64,000 bases of DNA from Nostoc edaphicum CCNP1411 (GTDB lineage: Bacteria > Cyanobacteriota > Cyanobacteriia > Cyanobacteriales > Nostocaceae). Positions 1-9,231 of the stretch are shown piece by piece. The first letter of the stretch is position 1, and the number at the start of each line of letters is the position of its first letter. Location: assembly GCF_014023275.1 (NCBI RefSeq), contig NZ_CP054698.1:2914001-2978000 (forward strand). The letters run 5' to 3'. The position numbers and the translations under genes are program-made. The notes under the pieces were generated by a model. The model saw nothing but the letters and a program-made list of their open reading frames with translations. It was not told where the DNA came from and searched no databases.

Positions 1-1167
1 TTAGGATTGTTGTTTTTGTCGGGAAGCAGTATTGTGGCAGTTATTGGGTTTTTAATTGCACAAACTATTACTCGTCATCTGCAAGCTGTTACACAAGTGG
101 CACAAAGAGTTACTCAAGAATCTAATTTTGATCTGCAAGCTCCTGTAACCACTCAAGACGAGGTGGGAATCTTAGCTATTGCTTTTAACCAGTTAATTCA
201 ACAAGTAAAGCGACTATTAGCAGAACAATATCAGGCGAAACAAAAATTAGAATTTTATAGCCAAACACTAGAAGAAAAAATAGAAGAACGAACCCAAGTA
301 CTACGACAAAAAAATATTGCTCTCAAGGAAACTTTACAAGAACTTAGGCATACCCAGTCTCAATTAATCCAGAATGAAAAAATGTCTTCCTTGGGGCAAT
401 TAGTTGCTGGTATTGCTCATGAAATTAACAATCCAGTTAATTTTATCTACGGTAATCTTAAGCATACTGATGATTACACACAACAGTTGTTGTGGTTACT
501 TCAACTTTATCAAAAACATTATCCCTACCCAGAAAAAGAAATTCAAAAAGCTAAAGAAGAAGCTGATATTGAATATTTAACAGAAGATTTGCCTAAAATA
601 TTGACTTCCATGAAGATTGGAGCCAGTCGCATCCGGGAAATTGTCCTCAGTTTACGAATATTTTCTCGTTTGGATGAAGCCGAGTTTAAAACTGCTGATA
701 TCCATGAAGGGATTGACAGCACTCTATTAATTTTACAACACCGGATTAAATCCCAAAGCAACCGCCCTCAAATCACAGTGATTAAAGAGTATGCTGATAT
801 CCCTAAAATTCAGTGTTTTGCAGGACAATTGAATCAAGTATTTATGAACATCTTGGCAAATGCTATTGATGCTTTAGAAGAGGCTTTTCAAAACGGGCTT
901 TGTCCAGAACCGATAATTCGTATTTCTTCAGCCCAGGTGAATGAAAATGTCGTTATTCAGATTGCTGATAATGGCACAGGGATTCCAGAAGCAATCCAGT
1001 CTCATCTATTTGACCCCTTTTTCACCACTAAATCTATTGGCAAAGGTACTGGCTTGGGATTATCAATTAGCTACCAAATTATTGCTGAAAAACATGGTGG
1101 CTCATTAAAGTTCATTTCATTACCGGGACAGGGTGCAGAGTTTGTAATTACAATCCCGATTCGATAG
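1..1167 (+). CDS. Sensor histidine kinase, C-terminal part (cut by window start)
   Basis: The frame is open to the first base, so the N-terminal sensor part lies outside the window. What remains starts with a membrane segment, followed by a HAMP linker (to about residue 65, counting from base 7), a coiled coil (about 70-125), and a dimerisation/phosphoacceptor region with AHEINNP (His about 138). The C-terminal ATPase domain shows NILANAIDAL (N box), ADNGTGIP (G1) and GKGTGLGLS (G2). The coiled coil before a HisKA-like helix and the AHEINNP motif are typical of cyanobacterial hybrid or orphan kinases. It presumably autophosphorylates in response to an unseen input. No response regulator lies next to it in the window, so its partner is unknown. 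Confidence 0.9.
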   Translation, partial: LGLLFLSGSSIVAVIGFLIAQTITRHLQAVTQVAQRVTQESNFDLQAPVTTQDEVGILAIAFNQLIQQVKRLLAEQYQAKQKLEFYSQTLEEKIEERTQVLRQKNIALKETLQELRHTQSQLIQNEKMSSLGQLVAGIAHEINNPVNFIYGNLKHTDDYTQQLLWLLQLYQKHYPYPEKEIQKAKEEADIEYLTEDLPKILTSMKIGASRIREIVLSLRIFSRLDEAEFKTADIHEGIDSTLLILQHRIKSQSNRPQITVIKEYADIPKIQCFAGQLNQVFMNILANAIDALEEAFQNGLCPEPIIRISSAQVNENVVIQIADNGTGIPEAIQSHLFDPFFTTKSIGKGTGLGLSISYQIIAEKHGGSLKFISLPGQGAEFVITIPIR

Positions 1168-1305
1168 GTGATTTTGCACAATAGTTCTATAAAATTTCTT
1201 TTTTTAACATTTTTGAGGGTTCTAAGTACTGGCTTATAACAAGCGACAAGTTTTGAGGTGGGATTAAAATCTCCAGACGCTCACGGACTCGATAATGCAA
1301 AACTT

Positions 1306-1470
1306 AGAGGATGTTTTAAAAGTCCTCTGGTAGGTAGCAAAACGTTTTGTATCCCCCTAAATCCCCCTTAAAAAGGGGGACTTTTAGAGATTTTGCCCCC
1401 CTTTTTAAGGGGGGTTGGGGGGATCGACAAGTGCCTAAAATTACAGCCAACCACTTTTAAAACATCCTCT
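1306..1470. mobile_element. MITE-like element with 18-bp terminal inverted repeats
   Basis: A 165-base non-coding element is bounded by perfect inverted repeats AGAGGATGTTTTAAAAGT (1306-1323) and its complement (1453-1470). Possible TA or TTA bases flank both ends. Inside lies a C/G-run hairpin (about 1352-1422) of the AATCCCCCTT...AAGGGGG type that is common in Nostoc intergenic DNA. It encodes no transposase, so any mobility would depend on enzymes supplied elsewhere. Confidence 0.65.
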
Positions 1471-1471
1471 T

Positions 1472-1513
1472 AATTACAAATTACAAATTACAAATTACAA
1501 ATTACGAATTACG
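1472..1513. repeat. Heptanucleotide tandem repeat (STRR), AATTACA/AATTACG
   Basis: Four copies of AATTACA are followed by two of AATTACG, directly after the MITE-like element and just beyond the 3' end of the Uma2 gene. Tandem heptamers of this sort are a known hallmark of heterocystous cyanobacteria. Confidence 0.9.
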
Positions 1514-1520
1514 AATTATT

Positions 1521-2111
1521 TTAATCTTCGTTATTTTCTGCAAAATTGACTTGTTCATAAAGGTCGCACAATTCAATTTGAAAATCAACCGTTTGCACTG
1601 ATAAAGTTGCAGATTCATGCTCAAGTTCAGTGAATGACCATTGACTTTCCGCAGTTTTTACATACTGCATCACGTGATACTGATATTGGTCAATTAAAAT
1701 ATATTCCTTGAATTCGGGAATAGAGCGATAATAAAGAAACTTATCGCCTTGGTCATAATTTTTAGTCGATTTAGATAAAACTTCAGCAATTAACATCGGG
1801 TTCATAACTGTTGTTGTGCTAGTTCCCGTATAAATAGGTTGTCCTTCAATCACCATCACGTCAGGATATGTGTGCTGCCGATAACGGGGTATCCATAAAC
1901 GTACATCACCAATATAAACATCATAATTTTTACGCCTTAAAGCAATTTTTAAGGATGCGGCTAAATTCAAAGCAATTTTATTATGATTTGTAGTGCCACC
2001 CGTCATCGGTACAATTTCTCCATCACGGTATTCGCTTTTATATTTTGCCTTTTCTTCAAGTTCTAAATACTCTTCAGGTGTGTAATAGAATTTTTTGGTT
2101 TCTAACTGCAT
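1521..2111 (-). CDS. Uma2 family endonuclease (DUF820)
   Basis: This 196-residue protein has the full length of the Uma2/DUF820 family, which is highly expanded in cyanobacteria. The N-terminal FYYTPEEYLELEE segment, SEYRDGEIVPM, the acidic YPDVMVIEG motif and the later IAEVLSKST match the PD-(D/E)XK nuclease-like core. Family members are putative restriction-type nucleases whose substrates are mostly unknown. The gene stands alone between repeat-rich gaps, a common setting for the family. Start is ATG at 2111. Confidence 0.9.
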   Translation of the reverse strand: MQLETKKFYYTPEEYLELEEKAKYKSEYRDGEIVPMTGGTTNHNKIALNLAASLKIALRRKNYDVYIGDVRLWIPRYRQHTYPDVMVIEGQPIYTGTSTTTVMNPMLIAEVLSKSTKNYDQGDKFLYYRSIPEFKEYILIDQYQYHVMQYVKTAESQWSFTELEHESATLSVQTVDFQIELCDLYEQVNFAENNED

Positions 2112-2216
2112 AAAAATACAACCTATGATTGTGGGATTTGCTAATCTTTTATATTTATCGAACAGAATTCAGGAGTCAGGAGTCAGAATTCAGCAATGTT
2201 TTCTGTATGACTGGCG

Positions 2217-2332
2217 GATAGCGCAGCGTTAGTGAGTTTGCAAGCGTCTGAATAACCGGGTTTAAGACCCCCACAAAATCGTAGATTTGGTGGTTTTCAA
2301 GACGCTCGCGGACTCGCTAACGCTACGCTATC
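2217..2332. repeat. Long imperfect inverted repeat (dispersed Nostoc-type repeat)
   Basis: The arms at about 2217-2250 and 2300-2332 (ending CTAACGCTACGCTATC) pair over roughly 30 bases with a few mismatches, around a central loop. Short copies of a CAGGAGT-type repeat flank the block (2170-2192 and its inverse at about 2384-2416). A degenerate copy of the GACGCTCGCGGACTCG motif is also present near 1276-1291, so this is a dispersed repeat and not a gene-specific signal. Confidence 0.7.
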
Positions 2333-2421
2333 AGTCGGGGATTCAGACCCGCGACTGATTTATTCTGACTCCTGTTAGCGGTAGCGGGGCGTTTAGCCCA
2401 TTCTGACTTCTGAATTCTTCT

Positions 2422-2643
2422 TCAAGTTGTACGCCAATAAATCCCATTTTCTCGCTGCATTAACTGGCAAGCAATCAACTCCCGTCGCAGTGTGGCGCAG
2501 TCAAGATGGTAGCGTTTGAGAATATCATTTACCAAACTTTCAGGGTAGTTGACCCCTACATCAAACTGGTTTGCTAACCACTTAAGAATAACTAGACGCT
2601 TTTTCCGACTAGCAGGAATTTCTTTGAGGAGGTGGTTGCATAA
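2422..2643 (-). pseudogene. DUF2087 domain remnant, N-terminus missing
   Basis: The minus-strand frame reads about 73 codons and contains KEIPASRKKRLVILKWLA, then NYPESLVNDILKRYH, LDCATLRRELI and NGIYWRT before a stop. This matches the small DUF2087 domain often found at the C-terminus of ArsR-like regulators or alone. An in-frame stop (2644-2646) sits immediately before the domain and no ATG, GTG or TTG lies near its beginning, so the 5' part appears lost. The frame is otherwise intact. It could be a recent decay product or could use an unusual start. Confidence 0.65.
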
Positions 2644-2648
2644 CTAAC

Positions 2649-2676
2649 TTCTAATTAGATAGATGTCTAATTAGAA
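2649..2676. repeat. 11-bp perfect inverted repeat (TTCTAATTAGA)
   Basis: TTCTAATTAGA (2649-2659) and its complement (2666-2676) are separated by six bases. A further partial copy, TCTAATTA, follows near 2681. The A/T-rich palindrome lies between the DUF2087 remnant and hemA. It could be an operator of the lost regulator or part of the terminator region. Confidence 0.5.
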
Positions 2677-2697
2677 GTATATCTAATTAAAAAGCTA

Positions 2698-2730
2698 AGA
2701 TCCCCGACTTCTTTAAGAAGTCGGGGATCT
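2698..2730 (-). terminator. Hairpin downstream of hemA
   Basis: A 16-bp perfect stem (AGATCCCCGACTTCTT and its complement) with a one-base loop lies 15 bases beyond the hemA stop. It is palindromic and T-rich sequence is nearby, so it can end hemA transcription. The same CCCCGACTTC palindrome type is known as a dispersed repeat in Nostoc genomes. Confidence 0.6.
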
Positions 2731-2745
2731 TACTTGTTGTTTAAT

Positions 2746-4032
2746 TTAACTAAACTGCTCCCCTGCATCTAAGTTAAACAGCATTTGCAGAGTTTGCATA
2801 CAGCGCCGTCTGGCTTCCACGTCTTGCTGCGATCGCAATTGCACCATCGGGTCATGTAAAATTTTATTGACAATTCCCCGTGTTAATGCTTCGATTACTT
2901 CTTGATGTTTTTCAGCGAATTCCGAACCCAATCTCGACAAAGCTTTTTCTAACTCTTGTTCGCGGATGGTTTCGACTTTATTTCGCAGACAGCTAATAGT
3001 GGTAACAGTTTCTAAACTGCGCCACCAAATATCAAAGGCTTCTACTTCTTCTTCTAAAAGTCGCTCGGCTTCTTGTGCAATCTTCCGACGGCTTTCGTAG
3101 TTTTGCGCTACTACTGCCTTCAAATCATCCACATTAAACGCCTGCACATTTTCCAATTCATTTACATCCGCATGAACATTACGCGGTACAGAAATATCAA
3201 ATAACATTAGAGAGCGCTGAACTTCTAAAACCATTTCCAATTTGGCACGGTCAAGTATTGGCTCTGTAGCAGAAGTACTTGTAAACACTAAATCACTATC
3301 GGCAATTACTGCCATCATTTCTGATAGTGGATGAATATTGATCGGTTGTTGAGGGAACTGCTTGGCTAATTCTTCGGCGCGATCGCGAGAGCGATTTACA
3401 ATACTAATTTCCACAGCACCTTTAGAAATTAGGTGTTGCACCAGCAGCCGCGACATTTTACCAGCACCCAGAATTACCACTCGACAAGCTGCTAAATTTG
3501 CTACTTTAATCTGCGCTAACTCCACAGCAGCCGAACTGATAGAGACAGCGCCAGTACCAATACTAGTTTCAGTACGAACCCGCTTACCAGCTGTCAACGC
3601 TTGTTTAAATAATCGATTCAAAATGGTTTTTATACCACTATATTGCTGTCCCAGTTTGTGAGTAGTCTTCACCTGAGCCAGAATTTGACCTTCTCCAAGT
3701 ACCAGACTATCTAAACCACCTGCTACCCGCATGACATGCATTACTGCATCATCATGTAGCAACATAAATAAGTGTTGTCGCAGAGAAAGTACGGGTAATT
3801 TACTGTATTCTGCAAGAAACTGCGTTACTTCCCGGATACCTTGGTCTGCTTCACTGGTGACAATGTAAATTTCTAGGCGGTTACAAGTGCTAAGAATTGC
3901 AACTTCGTCAATATGGGGATAGCTGGCCAGTTGAGCGATCGCACTTTCAATTTGTGGTTCTGGAATGCTCAGTTTTTCCCGGACTTCTACTGGGGCTGTT
4001 TTATGGCTTAACCCCACCACTGCTATATTCAT
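2746..4032 (-). CDS. hemA: Glutamyl-tRNA reductase
   Basis: The enzyme reduces glutamyl-tRNA(Glu) to glutamate-1-semialdehyde with NADPH, the first committed step of tetrapyrrole (haem, chlorophyll, bilin) synthesis. At 428 residues it is of normal length. The N-terminus has [13 protein letters not shown] and the catalytic Cys50 in STCNRLEIY. An NADPH-binding fold follows with [13 protein letters not shown] and [12 protein letters not shown]. The C-terminal dimerisation helices end with a run of arginines and [13 protein letters not shown]. Start is ATG at 4032. The gene is monocistronic: glpX upstream on the same strand is separated by 230 bases of repeat-bearing DNA. Confidence 0.97.
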   Translation of the reverse strand: MNIAVVGLSHKTAPVEVREKLSIPEPQIESAIAQLASYPHIDEVAILSTCNRLEIYIVTSEADQGIREVTQFLAEYSKLPVLSLRQHLFMLLHDDAVMHVMRVAGGLDSLVLGEGQILAQVKTTHKLGQQYSGIKTILNRLFKQALTAGKRVRTETSIGTGAVSISSAAVELAQIKVANLAACRVVILGAGKMSRLLVQHLISKGAVEISIVNRSRDRAEELAKQFPQQPINIHPLSEMMAVIADSDLVFTSTSATEPILDRAKLEMVLEVQRSLMLFDISVPRNVHADVNELENVQAFNVDDLKAVVAQNYESRRKIAQEAERLLEEEVEAFDIWWRSLETVTTISCLRNKVETIREQELEKALSRLGSEFAEKHQEVIEALTRGIVNKILHDPMVQLRSQQDVEARRRCMQTLQMLFNLDAGEQFS

Positions 4033-4264
4033 TTGCTAAATTGTAGTTACTAGTTGGTAGTTGGCAATCTGGCATCAAGTAAGAATAGGGAATGGGGAAT
4101 TTTTGTTTATTGGTTGATAGTTTTCCAACCAACCATTAATCACTAACTACTAACTACTAACTACTGTAAAGGTAAAGCATTTCGGTGATGATTTTTCCGT
4201 TTTATAGAAACATTTCTTTCCAAATGCTTTACCCTTACTTTTACCATTCCCCATTCCCTAAAAA
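4033..4264. other. Intergenic region hemA/glpX with STRR-like sequence
   Basis: It contains short direct repeats (ACTAACTACTAACTACT near 4141-4164 and GGGAATGGGGA near 4087) and an inverted match around GGTAAAGCATTT (4171) and AAATGCTTTACC (4221), an arrangement that could form a hairpin downstream of glpX. The hemA promoter should lie here but I cannot place it. Confidence 0.5.
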
Positions 4265-5302
4265 TTAGTTCAGTTGGAGAACTTTTGGTTCACCAAACAA
4301 GTGAATTGTATCAACAAATCGAGCAGTTTTAGACTGGTTAGAAATTACCAAGCTTTGAGTTCTTGCCCCGTCTTTGAAGAAACGTACACCTTGCATGAGA
4401 TTACCACTGGTAATGCCGCTAGCCGCGAACAGAATAGTTTCACCAGATGCCAGTTCATGAGCATCATAGACCTTATCGGGGTCATTGATATTCATAGACT
4501 TTAAGCGATCGATGTTGGCTTCTCTGCTTTCTCCAATCAGACCTGTTTTTACTACAGCTGGATCGTAGATCAGTTGACCTTGGAAGTGTCCACCCAAAGC
4601 ACGCATTGCTGCTGCTGAGATTACGCCTTCAGGAGCCGCACCAATACCCATCAGAGCGTGGATGTTGGTTCCGGCAAAACCGCAGCTTATAGCTGCACCC
4701 ACATCACCGTCTGAAATTAGGGCGACTCTCGCTCCAGCCTCACGGATTTCCTTAATTAAATCGTTGTGGCGTTCGCGCTTCATGACTACGACCACAAGTT
4801 CTTCAATACTCCGATCTAGACACTCAGAGAGAATCTTGAGGTTTTCTGTTGCTGACTTGTTGATGTCTACCTTGCCCTTAGCTGCGGGGGGTGCTGCTAA
4901 CTTCTTCATGTAGAAGTCAGGAGCAGCAAATAATCCACCCTTTTCAGAAATTGCCAAGACAGCCATCGAACCAGGTTGTCCATAAGCTACCAAGTTGGTA
5001 CCTTCGCAAGGGTCAACGGCGATATCAATTTCAATTAATTCATCAGGGTTACAGACACTTTCGGCATTTGGTTGGGTACAGATACCAACTTCTTCCCCGA
5101 TGTATAGCATAGGCGCGTCGTCACGTTCGCCTTCCCCAATTACAATGCGACCACGCATGTGGATTTTATTCATCCGCTCCCGCATAGCTTCCACAGCTAC
5201 CTGGTCAGCGATGTTTTTTTCGCCTTTGCCCATCCACTTTGCAGATGCGATCGCGGCTTGCTCTACTACTTCAATAATCTCTAAACCAAGTGTATTTTCC
5301 AC
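4265..5302 (-). CDS. glpX: Class II fructose-1,6-bisphosphatase / sedoheptulose-1,7-bisphosphatase
   Basis: This 345-residue enzyme has the length of the dual-function cyanobacterial F/SBPase, which acts in the Calvin cycle. Visible metal and substrate motifs include [18 protein letters not shown] (about 57-74), DPCEGTNL (about 97-104), [22 protein letters not shown] and [20 protein letters not shown]. All are standard for the GlpX family, which is unrelated to class I FBPase. Start is ATG at 5302. The gene is transcribed away from the DUF981 gene, with a 350-base divergent gap upstream. Confidence 0.96.
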   Translation of the reverse strand: MENTLGLEIIEVVEQAAIASAKWMGKGEKNIADQVAVEAMRERMNKIHMRGRIVIGEGERDDAPMLYIGEEVGICTQPNAESVCNPDELIEIDIAVDPCEGTNLVAYGQPGSMAVLAISEKGGLFAAPDFYMKKLAAPPAAKGKVDINKSATENLKILSECLDRSIEELVVVVMKRERHNDLIKEIREAGARVALISDGDVGAAISCGFAGTNIHALMGIGAAPEGVISAAAMRALGGHFQGQLIYDPAVVKTGLIGESREANIDRLKSMNINDPDKVYDAHELASGETILFAASGITSGNLMQGVRFFKDGARTQSLVISNQSKTARFVDTIHLFGEPKVLQLN

Positions 5303-5655
5303 AGAGTTTGCCCTCTCAGCTGCTTGAATTTGCGTCGTTTTATCTGCCTATTTCAGTTTTCAAGTCTACCAAAGGGCGGATACACGTGGAAGAAAGTTAA
5401 GTTTTACTGCTAACTCGTTAGAAAAGTGCCAGTTAAGACATCCTAATTTTTCACTCCTACAACTCCAGTATAAAACCTGTTTAAAAGTTACTCAGTTAAG
5501 AACTGGTACAAATATTTAGCAGTGAATATCCATAATGTTGCTTTTATTCAGGTCTATGTTTAGGTATAAAATAACAAAGAAGAAAGCTAGTAAATTCACT
5601 AAAAACTGAAAAACAATGCACAAAGTAAATATCTTGTCAAACTAAGAGGTTAATC
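5303..5655. other. Divergent intergenic region glpX / DUF981 gene
   Basis: This 353-base A/T-rich gap should hold promoters for both flanking genes. I see no repeat family, RNA gene or clear operator in it. Confidence 0.5.
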
Positions 5656-6228
5656 GTGTTTATCGACTACATCACTCTAATGTTAATCAATATGGTAGCT
5701 GGGTTATTTCTACTGGCTGACTATGTATATCGTGGTATAGATAGCTCTAATCAAAGGCAGTGGATTCCCGGGTTCGGGATTACAGGAGCGATCGCACTCA
5801 CAACTGGTTTACACATGAGTTTTACCTGGCCTGTTACTGGCAGCTTTAACATTGCCTTCGGTGAGACAAGTGTTCTATTTGGAATCTTGTTTGTTGCGGC
5901 TGCGATCGCCCTTGCTCAAAATTGGGATTTATTGACAATAGCAGTTTACGGCTTTTTTGCTGGCGTAGCTGCGATCGTAGTCGGTATCCGCATCATCAAC
6001 TTGAATTTGACACGCCAACCGCTTTTATCGGGAATCGGCTTTATTTTCACTGGCTTAGGTGGTGTTTTTGCAGCGCCAACTCTCTATTGGAAAACCAACC
6101 GAACTTGGCGGCTAATTGGCGTAGCAGTGCTGATAGTTGCCGCTTTAATTTGGGCATTGACTGGATATTTGGCTTACTGGAATCATTTAGAGAGTTTCCA
6201 AAAGTGGGTTCCAGCGCCGATGCGATAA
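5656..6228 (+). CDS. DUF981 family membrane protein
   Basis: This 190-residue protein has about six hydrophobic segments, for example LMLINMVAGLFLLADYVY, ETSVLFGILFVAAAIALAQ and WRLIGVAVLIVAALIWALTG. The conserved TGLHMSFTWP region with a lone histidine in a membrane segment fits the DUF981 family, whose function is unknown. Start is GTG at 5656 with GAGG seven bases upstream. It is followed 48 bases later by grxC on the same strand, so the two may be cotranscribed. Confidence 0.8.
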   Translation: MFIDYITLMLINMVAGLFLLADYVYRGIDSSNQRQWIPGFGITGAIALTTGLHMSFTWPVTGSFNIAFGETSVLFGILFVAAAIALAQNWDLLTIAVYGFFAGVAAIVVGIRIINLNLTRQPLLSGIGFIFTGLGGVFAAPTLYWKTNRTWRLIGVAVLIVAALIWALTGYLAYWNHLESFQKWVPAPMR

Positions 6229-6276
6229 GCAATGATCTAGGCTAGAGACATAGTTTAAACCTTGCTTAATAAAAAT

Positions 6277-6591
6277 ATGCTGGACTTTCTTAATCCCCTC
6301 TTAAATCGCCATCCAGAGCGAGTCAAAGCCAACGTCGAACTTTACACCTGGCAAACTTGTCCTTACTGCATTCGTGCCAAAATTCTGCTGTGGTGGAAAG
6401 GTGTAAATTTTACTGAATATAAAATCGACGGCGACGAAGCAGCCAGAGCTAAAATGGCAGAACGCTCTAATGGTCGCCGTACCGTACCACAAATTTTTAT
6501 TAATAACCAGCACATTGGCGGCTGTGATGACCTCTATCAGCTAGACACACAAAGTCAACTCGATCCCCTTTTAGCCCAAGCCGCTATTTAG
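6277..6591 (+). CDS. grxC: Glutaredoxin 3 (dithiol)
   Basis: This small thiol-disulfide oxidoreductase uses glutathione to reduce protein disulfides and mixed disulfides. It carries the CPYC active site in WQTCPYCIRAK, the TVPQIFIN cis-proline loop and the GGCDDL glutathione-binding motif. I chose the ATG at 6277, giving 104 residues; a TTG at 6262 would add five residues. The N-terminal extension before the thioredoxin fold (MLDFLNPLLNRHPERV) is usual in cyanobacterial GrxC. Confidence 0.95.
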   Translation: MLDFLNPLLNRHPERVKANVELYTWQTCPYCIRAKILLWWKGVNFTEYKIDGDEAARAKMAERSNGRRTVPQIFINNQHIGGCDDLYQLDTQSQLDPLLAQAAI

Positions 6592-6772
6592 AAATCAAAT
6601 CAACCCCAACAATTTCCTTGGCGATGCTATGTTGGGCAATTTTGGATTCTAAATTTCTCGGTAAGCAAGTTCGTAGTAAGGACTTTAGTGCTTATTACAA
6701 ACTTTTCATTACTAGCTTGATAAAGTGCCAGTAAACTGTAGGGCAAAAAAGATCAAAATTTTTGATAAGAAT

Positions 6773-7258
6773 ATGCTAACTAAATACACAGAATATCTTA
6801 TACATCAAAAATGGATGAGTTATGCCCTAGAATTAGCAAAAACAGCAGGTGATGCAGGTGAAGTCCCTGTAGGTGCTGTTATCATTGATTCAACAGGCAA
6901 ATTGCTGGCACAAGGAGAAAACAGAAAAGAACGCGACAAAGACCCTACCGCCCATGCGGAAATTCTCGCTCTCAAGAGAGCTGCAACAACTTTACAAAAT
7001 TGGCATCTTAATGAATGCACCCTCTATGTAACTCTTGAACCTTGCCCGATGTGTGCAGGTGCGATCATTCAAGCGCGTCTAGGATTACTTGTATATGGAG
7101 TAGACGATACAAAAACTGGCGCAATTCGTACAGTTATTAACATACCCGACAGTACTGCTTCTAATCACCGTCTCCAAGTAATCGGAGGCATTCTAGAGTC
7201 AGCTTGTCGCGAGCAATTACAGACTTGGTTTGCCACTAAGCGGCGTAGGGTAAACTAA
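6773..7258 (+). CDS. tadA: tRNA-specific adenosine deaminase
   Basis: TadA deaminates the wobble adenosine (A34) of tRNA-Arg(ACG) to inosine. The zinc and catalytic motifs of the cytidine/deoxycytidylate deaminase fold are present: PTAHAEILAL (HAE) and LEPCPMCAGAI (PCxxC). The chosen ATG at 6773 gives 161 residues. A GTG at 6725 would add 16 residues not expected for the family. The C-terminus ends in a basic KRRRVN tail. The promoter is probably in the 180-base gap after grxC. Confidence 0.95.
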   Translation: MLTKYTEYLIHQKWMSYALELAKTAGDAGEVPVGAVIIDSTGKLLAQGENRKERDKDPTAHAEILALKRAATTLQNWHLNECTLYVTLEPCPMCAGAIIQARLGLLVYGVDDTKTGAIRTVINIPDSTASNHRLQVIGGILESACREQLQTWFATKRRRVN

Positions 7259-7371
7259 CGGACAGAGGTAAAACTGTCCATCTAGTACGACACAAGTCAC
7301 GCAAGAGAATCTACGGTGTAACTAATCAGGCTTTCCGTTAAATTTTTACCCGTCAATCAGCTGCATCCGTC

Positions 7372-8127
7372 ATGATGGAATTTTACTCTTCATCCGATAC
7401 CTGCCAGCACCCACCAGCAAATCCTCAAGTAGCTCATACTACTTCAAGGGTTTCTCCTTGGTTAAGTCCTCTGGCATATTTATTAGGGCGTCACTGCCTA
7501 TTACCATTATTCTTTGGACAAATTAGAATAACCGGACAAAAAAATATCCCCACAACTGGGCCTGTGATCCTTGCGCCTACCCATCGGGCGCGTTGGGATG
7601 CATTGCTTGTACCCTACGCTACCGCTTGTCTGAGAAAGCAAGACTTGCGGTTTATGGTAACTATTGACGAATGCCAAGGTTTGCAAGGCTGGTTTGTTCA
7701 ACGTTTAGGGGGGTTTCCTGTAAATTCTAAGCATCCGTCAATCCGCACGCTGCGACATGGAGTGGAGCTACTTCAGCAGCACAAAACCCTGGTAATCTTT
7801 CCAGAAGGTAATATTTTTCGCGATGGCCAAGTTCACCAGTTAAAGCCGGGAATTGCTCGTCTTGCTTTGAGTGCTGAATCTAGTTATTCCGGGCTGGGAG
7901 TGAAAATTATACCCATAGGCATTAATTACAGCCAACCCTATCCAAGTTGGGGTACAGATGTAAGTATTGACATTGGCTCCCCAATCAGAGTGACGGATTA
8001 CATGAGTGGCTGTATAAAACAAGATGCCAAAAGCATCACATCTGATTTAGCAAAGGCACTGCAACAATTAAGCCATCAAGAAACAAAAGTTACTAATCAC
8101 GCATTTGCAGAAATTACTAATTCTTGA
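7372..8127 (+). CDS. Lysophospholipid acyltransferase family protein (PlsC-like)
   Basis: This 251-residue protein resembles 1-acyl-glycerol-3-phosphate acyltransferases of membrane lipid synthesis. It shows the catalytic HX4D motif as HRARWD (about 82-87) and the glycerol-phosphate-binding FPEGNIFRDG (about 143-152), with a hydrophobic N-terminal stretch near WLSPLAYLLGRHCLLPLFFG. Start is ATG at 7372 or the next codon. The exact acyl acceptor cannot be told from sequence; cyanobacteria carry several paralogues. Confidence 0.88.
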   Translation: MMEFYSSSDTCQHPPANPQVAHTTSRVSPWLSPLAYLLGRHCLLPLFFGQIRITGQKNIPTTGPVILAPTHRARWDALLVPYATACLRKQDLRFMVTIDECQGLQGWFVQRLGGFPVNSKHPSIRTLRHGVELLQQHKTLVIFPEGNIFRDGQVHQLKPGIARLALSAESSYSGLGVKIIPIGINYSQPYPSWGTDVSIDIGSPIRVTDYMSGCIKQDAKSITSDLAKALQQLSHQETKVTNHAFAEITNS

Positions 8128-8622
8128 TCTAGTTAAACGTCAAGAGTTCCAAGACTGGCCTTAAGCATTGACTATTAACCGTGCATGATTAAGAAACTGC
8201 ACGTTTTCAAGGTTTGACACTAATTGTTAACTGCTATATCCATCCTGAATAAGTCACAAAAGATTAGTGATATTTTGTAACCTTTGAGGATGTATACATA
8301 TATAGATTACCCTCTATCTACGCGATATTCAGCCAAATTGGCATTTTTTTGAGCAAATAGCTAAGAGTTATCTGCAAACTATTGAATTGATTGATAATCT
8401 ATAGAGAAATTAACGCGTTAACTCAGTCTACTGTGGGTATCGCTGATCACAACTATTTAAGTTAGTTACTATACAGGGGTAATGGGAACTCTATTAAACC
8501 GATTTTCAGTCCTAAATCAGAGATACTTAGGATGTAACTTTGCTTTGTCCAAGACCAAAACAGAGTTAAGATACCCGAAGTTTCCATAACTTGTTTATAT
8601 AGTTGTCGCACTAATTGATCCC
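8128..8622. other. 495-base gap between acyltransferase and secreted-protein genes
   Basis: The region is A/T-rich with no open frame of note and no recognised repeat. It probably contains the terminator of the acyltransferase gene and the promoter of the next gene. Confidence 0.5.
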
Positions 8623-9231
8623 ATGAACACTGCTGCCGCTGTTACCTTGATGCAACGTACTGTTTTATCAGTCATAGCAGTCCTTAGTCTGCTATCACCT
8701 GTGAATGCTCAGGTATCACAGTCACCAGGCACTACCAGCCAACCACAACCCATTGACCCCAACGATCCCAATAACCTCCGCCCCATAACCCAAAGTAACA
8801 GCCTTTTGAGCATTGAAGGTGGCGATCGCTTAGTAAAAGATGCAGAACAAGCCGTTTCTGCTCAAAACTACCCCTTAGCTGCTAAGAAACTGCAAGAAGC
8901 ACGTCAGGTTTATAATCAGCTATCTAATTTTTATCAAGAGTTAAATTCTAGCTTTTCGGGAATTGACAATAGAGTTTCTGATTCTCAGCGTCAAAAAGCT
9001 CTACTAACAGCCCAAAAGCGAGATGAAGCTACCTTTCAGCTAGCATTGGTACATCGCGCCCAAAATCAGCCAGAATTAGCTGTACCGTTGTTAGTTCAAA
9101 TAATTAAGAGTCAAAATCCGACGCGGGATTTAGGCAAGAAAGCCTATAAACAGTTGTTTGAATTGGGTTTTGTTGATTCTCCCTATCCCAGAGAAGGCGG
9201 TACTTCATCTTCCTCATCGCCAAAAAAATAA
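8623..9231 (+). CDS. Secreted protein with helical TPR-like region, function unknown
   Basis: This 202-residue protein has a clear signal peptide (VLSVIAVLSLLSPVNA, probable cut after Ala29) and a low-complexity Pro/Asn/Gln segment. A helical region follows (about 70-180) with Ala/Leu-rich repeats such as AEQAVSAQNYPLAAKKLQEA and HRAQNQPELAVPLLVQII that look TPR-like. The tail is serine-rich and ends in SSSSSPKK. It is probably periplasmic and conserved among cyanobacteria, but I do not recognise a function. Confidence 0.75.
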   Translation: MNTAAAVTLMQRTVLSVIAVLSLLSPVNAQVSQSPGTTSQPQPIDPNDPNNLRPITQSNSLLSIEGGDRLVKDAEQAVSAQNYPLAAKKLQEARQVYNQLSNFYQELNSSFSGIDNRVSDSQRQKALLTAQKRDEATFQLALVHRAQNQPELAVPLLVQIIKSQNPTRDLGKKAYKQLFELGFVDSPYPREGGTSSSSSPKK

